Assembly (NCBI GenBank): GCA_016179045.1
Contig: JACOSL010000001.1
Coordinates: 1-39,467, forward strand
DNA length: 39,467 nt
Source: Fimbriimonas ginsengisoli
GTDB lineage: Bacteria > Armatimonadota > Fimbriimonadia > Fimbriimonadales > Fimbriimonadaceae
Reading direction: 5' to 3'
A model generated the notes under the pieces. It was given only the letters and a program-made list of their open reading frames with translations. It ran no database searches and was not told where the DNA came from. Positions 8,067-18,000 of this stretch are shown one piece after another. A program made the translations under genes and the position numbers. How positions within the stretch are numbered: position 1 is the first letter of the stretch; every line of letters begins with the position of its first letter.

Positions 8067-8789
8067 CTAGCCGCCGCCACGACCTCCGCCACGACCACCT
8101 CCGGCGCGTCCACCGGCGGCGGGCGCCGTGGGCTGAGCCTGCCCTTGGGGTCGGCCAGTCGGTTGCGCGACGTTGGCGGGAGGTGCAGCCGATAAACGGC
8201 CTTCAAGGTGGACGACCACCTCGTGGGGCAGTCGGGTACCCCCTCTCCTGAGAACGGCCTTGTCCTCGTCGATGGAAACGACCGTCCACTCTGTACCGGG
8301 AACTTGCTGACCTGGACGCACGATTTCAGGCGGCCTGCCGTTGCCCATCTCGATGATCGCGAGTACAGAGTCACCGATCAGCACGCCAGCCAAGCGCCGA
8401 CGGGGCTGCGGTTCGGGCGCCTGGCCGGTTTCAGATGGGGGCGGCAGATCCACAAACACATTCGGAAAGTAGCCGATCTGGCTAGCCAACCTCTCCGCTT
8501 CCTGGCGGTTTTCAAACCCCTGCTCGACAGGAGATAAAGCGAAGGGATCGGGCCTGGGTTTATAGCCCGTTGCGTTGACCATTGCGTTCCAACGCGCACG
8601 ATCGTTTGAGGCGACGATCATGATCCCTGCGGTGGTCGTAGGCACATAAGGCTTTGGGCGATATGCCGGCTGCTGATGGGGTTTCTCCCATTGGTTTGAA
8701 GAGCCTTTGCAGCCGATCAGAAAGGAACAAAGGCAGGCGGCTGCTAGGATTGGCGTCACCGCCTCTGACACTTGGGTGCGAGCCTTCAT
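8067..8789 (-). CDS. pilP: PilP-like pilus assembly lipoprotein
   Basis: PilP links the inner-membrane PilN/PilO complex to the PilQ secretin. This 240-residue protein has a lipoprotein signal with lipobox LIGC and acylated Cys27, a Pro-rich flexible region, then a compact beta-rich part (RRLAGVLIGDSVLAIIE and GTEWTVVSIDEDKAVLRRGG, about 135-200) that resembles the PilP beta domain. It ends in a Gly/Arg tail whose last residues are GGRGGG. The ATG at 8789 is chosen because it opens the lipoprotein signal and has GGAGG 8 nt upstream; a longer reading starting inside pilO has no signal. Assignment rests on the lipobox, the gene order between pilO and the secretin, and the weak domain resemblance. 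Confidence 0.85.
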   Translation of the reverse strand: MKARTQVSEAVTPILAAACLCSFLIGCKGSSNQWEKPHQQPAYRPKPYVPTTTAGIMIVASNDRARWNAMVNATGYKPRPDPFALSPVEQGFENRQEAERLASQIGYFPNVFVDLPPPSETGQAPEPQPRRRLAGVLIGDSVLAIIEMGNGRPPEIVRPGQQVPGTEWTVVSIDEDKAVLRRGGTRLPHEVVVHLEGRLSAAPPANVAQPTGRPQGQAQPTAPAAGGRAGGGRGGGRGGG

Positions 8790-8790
8790 C

Positions 8791-9576
8791 TTATCCGCCT
8801 CCACGTCCGCCGCCTCGGCCTCCTCCACCGCCTGCGCCGCCGGCCCTCTGGCCGCCTCCTCCGGGAGCGCCCGCCTGGGCGACTGCACCGGTTATTACGT
8901 CTGGCGCTGGCGGGAAGATGTCGGTTCCGCGGATAAAGCCCACGACGGTCACGTGATAGGTGCCCGTCATGTGCGGCGTCGTCCCCGTAAGCTGAAGCCC
9001 GTCGGCGACCGCCAGATAATGGGGCATCTTGCTCCAGCTTTTCATGCTCGCCATTATCTGATCGTAGGTGCCTTGGACGGTCAAGACTCCGAGATCGAGA
9101 ATCACAACCGGGTAAGGCATCGCCGGATAGTTGAAGAACGTGGCGAGAATCGCCCCTTGATTGTCGGGCGCTAAGGGCACGAACGGGCCGCCGTTAGGGA
9201 GCTTGACGTTGCCAACCGTGAGCTGGGCGTTGATCGCTTTTTGCAGGCTGTTCCGGTAGACCTTTGCGTCACGGATGAACTGCCAGGAGTTCACACTCAG
9301 GTCGATGCCACCCTCGCTCAAATTTTGTGACGGAGTTTTCTCCGCGACGATCGCAGCCCACTCCTTCTCAGCGTCATCGCGCTTCACCTCCGCGTCTTGC
9401 ACACGCTTGTTCGCCTGCGCCATCTTGCTGGCCTCAGCCGTTAGCTTGTCTCGATAGTCCTGCCACGTCTTTGCGTCGGCCTCATTGGGAACCCAATGCC
9501 AGAAATAGCCCCACGAAAGCAGGCTAATCGCGAGGGCCACGCCGATCATGACGACGGTTAGTGCGCTCAACCTCAT
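8791..9576 (-). CDS. pilO: PilO-like inner-membrane alignment protein
   Basis: PilO pairs with PilN in the inner membrane and, with PilP, connects the pilus motor to the secretin. The 261-residue protein has an N-terminal transmembrane helix (about 5-26), a periplasmic coiled-coil stretch (about 36-76: AEASKMAQANKRVQDAEVKR) and a ferredoxin-like C-terminal domain with the typical VLTVQGTYDQIMASMKSW motif (about 163-180). It ends in a Gly/Arg tail closing with RGGGRGGG. The ATG at 9576 overlaps the pilN stop as ATGA. Its Shine-Dalgarno (GAGG, 9583-9586) lies inside the Gly-tail codons of pilN. Sequence identity to classical PilO is low, so order and topology carry the call. Confidence 0.88.
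   Translation of the reverse strand: MRLSALTVVMIGVALAISLLSWGYFWHWVPNEADAKTWQDYRDKLTAEASKMAQANKRVQDAEVKRDDAEKEWAAIVAEKTPSQNLSEGGIDLSVNSWQFIRDAKVYRNSLQKAINAQLTVGNVKLPNGGPFVPLAPDNQGAILATFFNYPAMPYPVVILDLGVLTVQGTYDQIMASMKSWSKMPHYLAVADGLQLTGTTPHMTGTYHVTVVGFIRGTDIFPPAPDVITGAVAQAGAPGGGGQRAGGAGGGGGRGGGRGGG
8798..8802 (-). promoter_or_regulatory. Ribosome binding site of pilP inside the pilO Gly tail
   Basis: GGAGG at 8798-8802 lies 8 nt before the pilP ATG and is part of the last Gly codons of pilO (GGA GGC GGA TAA). It fixes the pilP start at 8789. Confidence 0.65.
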
Positions 9577-10424
9577 CCGCCACCTCGGCCGCCTTGACCG
9601 CCGCCTCCGCCTCTAGCCGGAGCTGCTCCCGCTCCGCCTGCCGCCCCCGCAAGGGCCAACCCTCCAGTGGAGCCGAGCGTCGCCCGAACGTCTGGTCCCT
9701 GCAGATTGCCCGGCACTGTGAAGTTCACCGTGACGACGTGCCACTCCGGCATCGCGCCTCGAAAGGTCGGATTTCCCGAACCGAAGTCCCCTACGTTGAG
9801 GTAGCTTGAGACGCGGCCCTCACCAATCTTTAGATTGAGTCGCTCAATGGGATCGTCGGACGGAGGCGGCTCGCTCAGTTTGTGCCTCTTGCCAGTCTTC
9901 TCACCCGGTCCCAGGTTGGTGACCACCTCGTCATCGGACGGGATTTGGGAACGTTGCACGGTTCCGACGCCGGGAATCTTCAGGAGAGCGAGGACGAGAT
10001 TGTTGTATTGCTCTTGTGACTTGATCACCCCGTTCAAGGCAATGGCAACGGTCTTGTCGTCGATTGGCGTGAGGTTGATCGCGTAAATCCTAAAGTAGTC
10101 GGGAATGAACTTCCGGATTTGATCGTAAAAGTCCGGATAGACCTTGTTGTGGCCGTCCATCGCCCGTGCCAGGGCTGTGTTCTTCACGAACGGGGCCGCC
10201 AGCGCAATGATCTCGTCCGCCTTCTTCGAGGTGGTCGCCACGCTGTCCGCCATCGGCTTGACTTCGTTGGCCTGTGTCCTTGCCCCCTCGAGATGGCTCA
10301 ACGACGTTTTCTGCATCATCACTGCCGCCGAGCCCGCTGCTAGAGTGATCAGCGCCATCAAGATCCAAGCACGCTTCGCGCTCTTTTCGCGGCTGACATA
10401 GGTCGGTAGCAGATTAAGCTTCAT
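9573..10424 (-). CDS. pilN: PilN-like inner-membrane alignment protein
   Basis: PilN contacts cytoplasmic PilM through its N-terminal peptide and PilO through its periplasmic part. The protein (283 residues) begins MKLNLLPTYV, a recognisable variant of the INLLP motif that docks into PilM, followed by a transmembrane helix (about 19-37), a helical/coiled region and a ferredoxin-like fold (about 115-165: DYFRIYAINLTPIDDKTVAI, YNNLVLALLKIPGV). An extra C-terminal part of about 100 residues (VSSYLNVGDFGSG, WHVVTVNFTVPG) precedes an Ala/Gly tail that ends GGQGGRGGG. It starts 20 bp after pilM, with AAAGG about 9 nt ahead of the ATG. The extension and tail make it longer than the usual PilN of about 200 residues. 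Confidence 0.9.
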   Translation of the reverse strand: MKLNLLPTYVSREKSAKRAWILMALITLAAGSAAVMMQKTSLSHLEGARTQANEVKPMADSVATTSKKADEIIALAAPFVKNTALARAMDGHNKVYPDFYDQIRKFIPDYFRIYAINLTPIDDKTVAIALNGVIKSQEQYNNLVLALLKIPGVGTVQRSQIPSDDEVVTNLGPGEKTGKRHKLSEPPPSDDPIERLNLKIGEGRVSSYLNVGDFGSGNPTFRGAMPEWHVVTVNFTVPGNLQGPDVRATLGSTGGLALAGAAGGAGAAPARGGGGGQGGRGGG

Positions 10425-10444
10425 GGTCGATGCCTTTCGCTGCG

Positions 10445-11902
10445 TCAGTCAAAAAATATATGCAGGGCGGTCCCCACCGCAACGGTGAACTCTTGGGCAT
10501 GCTCCTCGGCGTATCCCGGCGCAACTTTCTTGTCGTTAAGATTCAGACGCTCCAGCGGATTGTAGGGGTCACAAGGCAGGTCCAGGTTCGCATGAAGGTA
10601 TTCGGTCAAGCCTCGCAGACGGGTTCCGCCACCGCTGAGCATGATCCGATCCACGTCCCCACCGCGGCTTCGGAAGTAGTCGATCGAGCGGCGAACTTCG
10701 GCGACGAACTCATCGAGAGTCGCCGAATAGGCGTTGAACAGGCGAATGGATTCACTGTCTCCCGGTAGGACCCCCGTCGCGGCTGCGTCGGGCGCCTCGA
10801 ATGGATTGTGGTCGGGGAGTGCGGTCCCCCCTGCGGGCGCTTGCGCGGGCTGGTCGGCGCCCGTAGGTGTCGGCTGGTCGGCAAAGGGGTTGGGAGTCGG
10901 TGCGGATGGTTCGGCGGAAGCGCCTTCGCCGGGGGCGGCGAACGGGTTTGGTTCGGGAACCCCTACTGCAGGCTGGTCCGGTGCAGCAAACGAATGCGGG
11001 GCGGGCTGTGGTTCCGTGAAGGGATTGGCAGCGATCGGTTGATCCGAGAATGGGTTATAGGCCTGGAATCCCTGAGTTTCGCCGCCGGCCGGAGGCACCG
11101 ATTGAGGCATCGGCCCAAAGCCCACATCGGCGGCAAGATTCCGGCTCGCCTCAATCGCGGACTTGGGGATGACCGCCTTGTCGACCTTCATCCGCTCCGC
11201 CTCTTCCATGCTGATGCCGAGGTGGTCGGAGATCGCCTTTGTAAACATCTCGCCCCCGACCGGGATCTGCCGGGGCATCAGGAGCTTGCCGTTGCGGTAG
11301 ATATTGATTGCGGTGGTCTTGTGGCCAAGGTCGACTATACAAATCGCCTTGTCGGCGAGATCGTCGTAGCTGGTCTGGAGGGACCGGGCGATCGCCAGGG
11401 GCTCCACGTCGATTGCGGCACAGGCCCTGCCCGCCCGCCGAACCGCGTTGATGATGGTGTCGATTGCCGCTTGAGGAGCGATCGCCATCACCACATCCAT
11501 GTTGGGCGAGTTGGGATCCTCTTCTGGCAGCACTTTGAAGTCGCTCACCACGTTGCTGTCGGCAAAGGGCACGTTGCGGCTGATCTCCCACTGCATGTGC
11601 TCGCGCAATTCGGTCGGACTCATGCGCGGCACCTCGAGAGTTCGCACGAGGACCGACGCTTGTCCGGCGATTGCCGCGACACAAACCCCCACAGAGGCGC
11701 CGCACTCGGAGAACAGGGCCTTCAGGGCGTCTCCAACCGCCTCGCTGTTGTATACGCCCGTATGGTCCACCGCCCCTTCGGGTGTTTCGGCCAAGCCGAG
11801 AGCACTAATCTCTGGCGCGCCGCCACGCAGCCTCAACTCGGCAAGCTTGATCGTGCTACTGCCGATGTCGATCCCGACAACGCTCGTGAGCTTTTTCGCC
11901 AT
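10445..11902 (-). CDS. pilM: Type IV pilus assembly ATPase-like protein PilM with NPF-repeat insertion
   Basis: PilM is a cytoplasmic actin-like (FtsA-fold) protein that binds PilN and the motor. The 485-residue protein shows the phosphate-1 motif GIDIGSSTIKLAEL (10-23), the connecting motif region VDLGHKTTAINIY (190-202), VPRMSPTELREHMQWE and the adenosine motif MLSGGGTRLRGL (421-432). It is about 130 residues longer than usual because of a Pro/Ala-rich, apparently disordered insertion (about 262-380) that carries five NPF tripeptides at 283, 293, 319, 338 and 366. The ATG at 11902 lies 24 bases beyond the -10 of a strong promoter, so the leader is short and its Shine-Dalgarno is weak. It is the first gene of the second pilus block. 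Confidence 0.95.
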   Translation of the reverse strand: MAKKLTSVVGIDIGSSTIKLAELRLRGGAPEISALGLAETPEGAVDHTGVYNSEAVGDALKALFSECGASVGVCVAAIAGQASVLVRTLEVPRMSPTELREHMQWEISRNVPFADSNVVSDFKVLPEEDPNSPNMDVVMAIAPQAAIDTIINAVRRAGRACAAIDVEPLAIARSLQTSYDDLADKAICIVDLGHKTTAINIYRNGKLLMPRQIPVGGEMFTKAISDHLGISMEEAERMKVDKAVIPKSAIEASRNLAADVGFGPMPQSVPPAGGETQGFQAYNPFSDQPIAANPFTEPQPAPHSFAAPDQPAVGVPEPNPFAAPGEGASAEPSAPTPNPFADQPTPTGADQPAQAPAGGTALPDHNPFEAPDAAATGVLPGDSESIRLFNAYSATLDEFVAEVRRSIDYFRSRGGDVDRIMLSGGGTRLRGLTEYLHANLDLPCDPYNPLERLNLNDKKVAPGYAEEHAQEFTVAVGTALHIFFD

Positions 11903-11925
11903 GGATAGTGCCGCTGCCCCTTGCT

Positions 11926-11954
11926 ATCTTACACTGGATTTGAACCTATGTCAA
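11926..11954 (-). promoter_or_regulatory. Sigma70-like promoter of the pilM-Q block
   Basis: On the minus strand TTGACA (11949-11954, perfect -35) and TAAGAT (11926-11931, -10 with four of six matches) are separated by exactly 17 bp. The likely start site is near 11919, giving a leader of under 20 nt before the pilM ATG. The 113-bp gap from 12015 to 11903 also holds a small 5-bp hairpin (11970-11987) without a U-run that might partly end the upstream transcript. Confidence 0.55.
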
Positions 11955-12015
11955 TTAGCGCTCAGCGCACCGTCTCGCTAAGGACGGATCATGGGTTGCG
12001 GCAGGTTCATACTGG

Positions 12016-15000
12016 CTACCGCCCAGCGACCAAGGGCCGGAACCGAGGCGCGATGGTTTGCATGTAGAGATCTGCCCCACCGCGTCTGGTGCTCGTCCAA
12101 AAGAGCCAGATCAGGCCGGGCCGCTGACCGGGCGACGGCCCCGGATCGAAGGCGTCTAGGAACGCGGCCAGTCCGGATTCATTGATCGATTGCTCGATCG
12201 GCACCGGGGTTTCCGCCCGTTCGACGAGCATGCCGGTTTGATATGTCGCCGCAGGGATCGACACCGCCGCCCCCGTCGATTCGTCGACACCGGTGTAGGC
12301 TACGCTTAAGGTCCGATCCTCGTCCCCTGGCGAGAAATACAACATGCCAGCCGCGGGATCCACCTGGAAGAACGACGTGGCCCCCGTCACGGTCAGCCCG
12401 GTGATCGTTCCGTCGGCCTCGGTATGGATCGCTGTCGGCAGCTTGATGCCGATCCGCAAGGTGGTCAGGAAGGGACGAGTAGGATTTGAGGCTCCTGTGA
12501 CCGCTCGCCCGTAAAAGGCGAGGTAGCGTGCCGAGCGCACTGGGTCGCTCGCGAGGGCCGCCGAGCCGTCTGCCCGGGCCCAGTAGCTCACGTCGCTCAC
12601 CAGCCGGTTGTCGAACAGCAGGGACGGCGCCGCGTTCCCCGCGCTGCCACTTTGGTTCAGGCGAAGGAACTGCGGCTGGTAGGTCAGGAGGAGTGAGGCT
12701 TCTTTAAGCGGCGATCCTCGCGAAAACCGCACGGTGCCGAGATTCGGATCCAGGTAGACGCTTCCGCCTGATTGGCTCGCGAAGACGATCAGGCCAGAAT
12801 TAGGATCTAGCGCGCGCGTGCCCGGCACCTCCAAGTCGGCGGTAGAACTGCCTACTCGGACGGAGAGGTGGATGTGGGAGGCGATCACGACCTCGTTCGT
12901 AGTGGTATTCACGGCAGAGTCCAGCACCAGGGACGTGCCGTTGGTGACGCTCAATACGATCCGGTTCGCTTTAGCCGTGGCAAAGGAGAGCGAATCGCCT
13001 GCTCGAATTCCGGCGGTGGATGCCAGGGTTTGGGTCGCGGAGTTGGCCCCCATACCGACTGTCGTCGACTCCGACGCCAAGTTCCAGGCCACGCCCGCCG
13101 CTCGGAAGGTGCCCGTCTCTGGATCTCGGGTCAGGCGTTCGTCGAGGCGCGGGGGCAAGAACGCAAGCTCGCTAGGGGTTCCGTTCACATCGGCGGTCAT
13201 ACGGCCCATGTAAACCTCGGGGCTCGCCCGCCCCTCCAATTGCGCAACCAGGCTTAGGTCGATCACCTGTCCGCCCAGCGAGGCGTCGCCACCAAGGTAG
13301 GGGCGCGCAATCGCGCTCGCGCCGGTCACCGAGCCGAATCCTTGAGGTAGGCCGACCTGAACCGGAACTCCGAAGCCGGTCGAAGGCACGTAGCTCACCC
13401 AATTTAGGTGTCCGCTACCGGTACCGGCCGCCGGGTAGAAAATGATGGCCTGATTCTGGAACTGAAGGACCGAGGGCTGGCTCCGCGTCGAGATCGGATC
13501 CTTGGTCATCGAGATCGGTGGCGTCAATTGCGGAGTCTGGAATGCATCGACAGTCAGCGTGGACGCGAAGAGGGCCGAAGTTCTCGAGTTGCCAGACTGA
13601 GCGTCGCCGACGAACGCCAGGGTAACGCCGGTGAAAGCTCCTCCGCCGAACGGGTCGGTGAATCCCATCGCGGGCAGCGCCGGCCTGCCGTACCGAACCC
13701 CAGCATCCAGGCTCTGGAACTGACCGATCTGTTGTTGGAACCAATTTTGGTTTGAGGCGGGCACAAAAGCATTCAGATCGCGGAGCGGGCTTTGCCCCGC
13801 GGCGACCAGCGGTGTCGAACCGGCCACCGACGCGACATAGAGCGCGCGCTCGCGCGCCTTGGCGTCCCCTGGTCGAGACGGAGCCCCGAGGGCGGTCCGG
13901 TCGGACGACCATACGACGATGAGATTGCCGTTCGGGTCGCGCGCCGCAGCAGGTTCCACGTTCAGGTATTCATAGGGAGCGCCCGACGGAGGTGGCAAGC
14001 CCGCGGTCTCAACCATCTGCGAGGCGTTGGTCGAATAACCGTTGGTGAGTTGCGTCTCCTTGACCGTGAACTTCACCTGGAAGGAGGGATCGGAGAACGA
14101 CTCGACCTCGTTGCCGTTAGCATCAAGGTCCAAGGCCTGGTTTTGGGTCGAATCTTCGATGATCCTAACCAGCTGGCTGAACGTGCCGGTCGGGAAGCCT
14201 ATGGGCACGGTCACCGCCACCCTCGCGGGCGCGGGGGTCAGCGCCGAAAGGGGCGTGCCCTCGGTTACGCCTAGGTTGGGGTTGGTGCGCCGCCGCGGAT
14301 TGGTGGTGAGTTGAGATGGCGAGCGGTCACCAACCCGAGGCTTTTGGAGGAGAACCTGAGCTTGGCCCATGCCGGCTTGGTAGTAGACGTCGTCGATGTC
14401 CGACCAGAGGTTCCAGTCGCCATCTAGCCATCCCAATGGATCGTTGGCGAGCGCAAAGAGCCCCCACGGAGTTCGTGTGCCTCCCCGCACGGTTGCATGG
14501 GCCAGCCTCAGGTTAAGAAGATTGACGTTGCCCTCGTTCTTGACCGTGAACGGCTTGAACATCCCAGCGTAGGGCCCGCTCCAAGGCGTAAACAGCGAAT
14601 TGACCGTGTCCCATGGGGGGGCGGGCGAGAATCCGGCGCCGACCGGCAATGAGCCAAGGTCGACGACCGGCGTGCCGACGCTGAAGTGCTCGTCAACCGG
14701 CACGCCGCCCGTCAGGTTGAACGTACGGTAGGCCTGTCGCGTGGTGCTCGTAATATCGAACACGCCCGTGCCCGAGCTGTCGACGAACAGGGTTGTCAGG
14801 CCACCGTACCCGCCGGGAATGCTGGCTCCCTCCGAGTCGGTGAACAAGGTCGCGTTGGCGGGCTGGTACTTGGGAACATCAACGCTGAATAAAAATGGCG
14901 TCAGGGTGAGGACGCGGGTTAGTGGCGTCAACTCGTTAACGCCGGTTGGCGCGAATAGCGCAACGCCGTTGTTGAGCGGGTTCTCGGAGGTCCCGTTTGG

Positions 15001-18000
15001 ATCCTTCGCCACGCTTATCCGCTCGCGGCGGATGTCGGGGTAGTCGAGGCTGCTGTTGGGGAACGATGCGGGCAGGTCTTCAAAACCGACCGCCTGCGCG
15101 TAGCCCGGAAGCGGCTTTGCAACGGCCGGGGTTCCGCCGCGCCATCCGAGGTCCTTACGGCTGACCCTCACCTGTTCAAGGCCACGACCAGGCCCTTTCA
15201 GCAAGGTCACCAGGCTCCGGTCAACAACGCTGATTTGAACGTTGCCGGTCTGGCCGTGAGCGACCGAGCCGATGGTCGCGGCAAGCGCGTCTTCGTTTGC
15301 TCCCACATTCGGAGAGCCGTTCACCTCGTTTTGAGCTGTCGTCGGGTCGGTCGAATAGCCGATCGTGCGGAGCGTGTCGAGCGGATCGCCCATGACGAGC
15401 GCGAGCGGATTGGCGATGACGAAATCCTTCTTGGCGAGGGCGGGATTCAAATCGATCTTAACCGACCTGCCATCGCTCGTCGTCGCTGCCGACGTAAGGC
15501 TGGTCGCGAGCCGGGCGTGACCTGGCGGCAACGCGTTCGGCCCCGAGCCCTGGATCGAGAAGGATAGGATCGAGAAGCCGCCGTTTCCGTCGTTGTGGCC
15601 ATTGGCGGGGTCGTAGCTGTCGCGGTCCTTGAAGAGTTGGGTCTGCTCGGACGCGCTTCGAAGGGTGGCGCCCTCGACGCTGAACTGGAAGTTCGCCACC
15701 GGGGGCGGGACTGGGCCGCTGACGCCGCCGACGGCGTAAGGGTAATCCCACAGAATCGCGTAAAGAGTCTGGCCCCACTCCACCGCGTTCACGGCCACGT
15801 CATAGGTGCCGGACGCGATGTCTGCATAGGTGAGCTGGTTCGCAACCACCGGGTCGCGCAGCTTCTGGTAGGCGTCCTTCGTTATGAACTTCAGCTTCGC
15901 GCTTTGGAATATCTGGCCCGAGAGATCGTTCTCGACGACTCCAACCTCGCCTGGAGGCGGATTCGTACCCGGATTGATGAGCGTGGTGCCGTTGTTGAAG
16001 GCGTAGAGATTGCCCGCAATGTCGGCGCCGTACATCCACTGGAAGCCGATTGCGATGGAGGCGACCAATTCGTTGACCGCGTTGTACTCGTAGGCTCGGC
16101 GCGTGCCCAGCCGATTCAAATCGCCGGTCCGGGCGAACAGCCCCACGAAACGGCCGTCCCTGGTCGGCACGAAGAGGCCGGGCACGGTGACGTTCGAAGT
16201 GCCCGTGTTGTCGAGGACGGTCATATATGAAAAGGTGAGCGCGCCGAGCACTCCCGAATCAAGCTCGTTCGTGCTCCACAGGAGGGTGCCTGCCGCCGCA
16301 TCGAAAGCGTAGATAAAGCGGTTCTCGTTGGATGCGAACACGGTGTCGCCCATGCCCCCGCCAAGCTGGCTCGCGGGCGCGGTTGCGGGTCCACCAAAGA
16401 AATTGTCGCACGCGGCGGGGCCACTCGTCCCGTCATAGCTCCACACAAGGGCGCCGCTATCGGCGTTGAGGGCGACGAATTGGCCGGGCGAAGCGCCGTT
16501 TTGATTCATCGAGGTGCCGAAGTAAACGTTTCCAAAGTCGACCGAGGGCGTGGTTGTGATTGAGCCGAGGGTCGGCTGAGTGAAATCGGGATAGGCCCAG
16601 CGCACGGTGGTCGTCTTCGTGACGGAGTTGCCAACCGCGTCGAGCGCGATCATGCGGCCCTGTGCGGCGGGCACGAAAAGGGTGGGGCCGGCGGTGGCGG
16701 TCGCAAAGGCGAGCGATCCCCGGAAGGACCCGAGATCGGAGGTCTTCGCTTGGCTCGGATAGTCGTCGGGATAGCTCCAGACTCGTGTCGTCGTGCCTGG
16801 CTTGCCGTTGACGAGGTCCATGTCGCCGCGGCCCGTAACATCGATGGCGTAGACTCGGCCATTGCTGGAACCCACTAAGAGGTAGTCCGTGCCCGCGATG
16901 TTCTGAACGACCGCCGCAGTGAGGTCGAATGAGCGCGGCATCTCGGCGATGCCGCCCGGGCCGTCGAGGCCAGCCACCTGGTTCGGATCTGTCCAAGTCG
17001 GGTTGCTGAGGTCTGGAACGCTGGGATAGACCCAATAGACGTCGGTCGTGCCGGTGAGCGCGTTGCTCGAATCGCGATGCCCGTCGGCGTCGAGGCAATA
17101 GATGTGCCCGTCCTCGGCGCAGACGAACACGCAGGCCTTAGACACGACCGAAGCGCCGATCTTGACGTTCACCGTAGCCTGCACGGGAGTCGAGTTCACG
17201 TTGCCGGTACTGGTGCCGAGGAACCAAACCGCATCGGCATAGGCGGTGCGCGTGCCGTCGCCCGCATCGGTGCCGTAGTTCGTTATGAACACGGTCAGGT
17301 CGTCGCCGGTGATGTCGCTATGCTTGAACTTGCGGGTACCGATCTTGAACCAGCCGCCGCCCTGCGAAAAATCGACGTCGAACGTCGTAATCGTCGAACC
17401 CTCGTGCACCTCCACCCGCTCGCCGTGGGCGAAGGTCTGCCCAGCGTTATCCCCGGCTCGCCACACGTAGATGTCGTAGTCCCCATCGGGCACCACGGGC
17501 TCATAGGTGACGGCGACGCTCGCACTTTGGGTCGTGGTCGCAGGCGCTGAGAGGAAATCGACGCCATAGAAGCCGGTACCGGTCGCGTTGGAGGCAAACG
17601 GAAAGTCGGCGATAACCCCGGGCGACTGGTTGTCCATGATGGCCCCGAGCGAGCCGCCGCCGGGCGACCAATTCCATTTGAGAGCGCCGGTGTTGAAGTC
17701 ATAGCTGCTGACGACACCCTTCTCGATCGAAACACTCGCTCCGACGACCAAGCCAACCGAGACCGCGTTGAGCGCTGCGACCACACGGGTCTCCGTTGCG
17801 ACCGCCCCCGTGAAGCTGTACACGGTCGGCGAGGCTACGTAGCTCCCGAAGGACGGTTCGGCCTTGAACGCGTCTGCGTAGACGAGCGTGCTCCCCGGCG
17901 TGTCGGTAAGGTTCCCGAGCTCATCGCGAGGCACGGTGTTATACAGCTTCACCACGATCGGGTTCGTACCGTCGAATTGGAACAGACGATTTGTGGGCTG

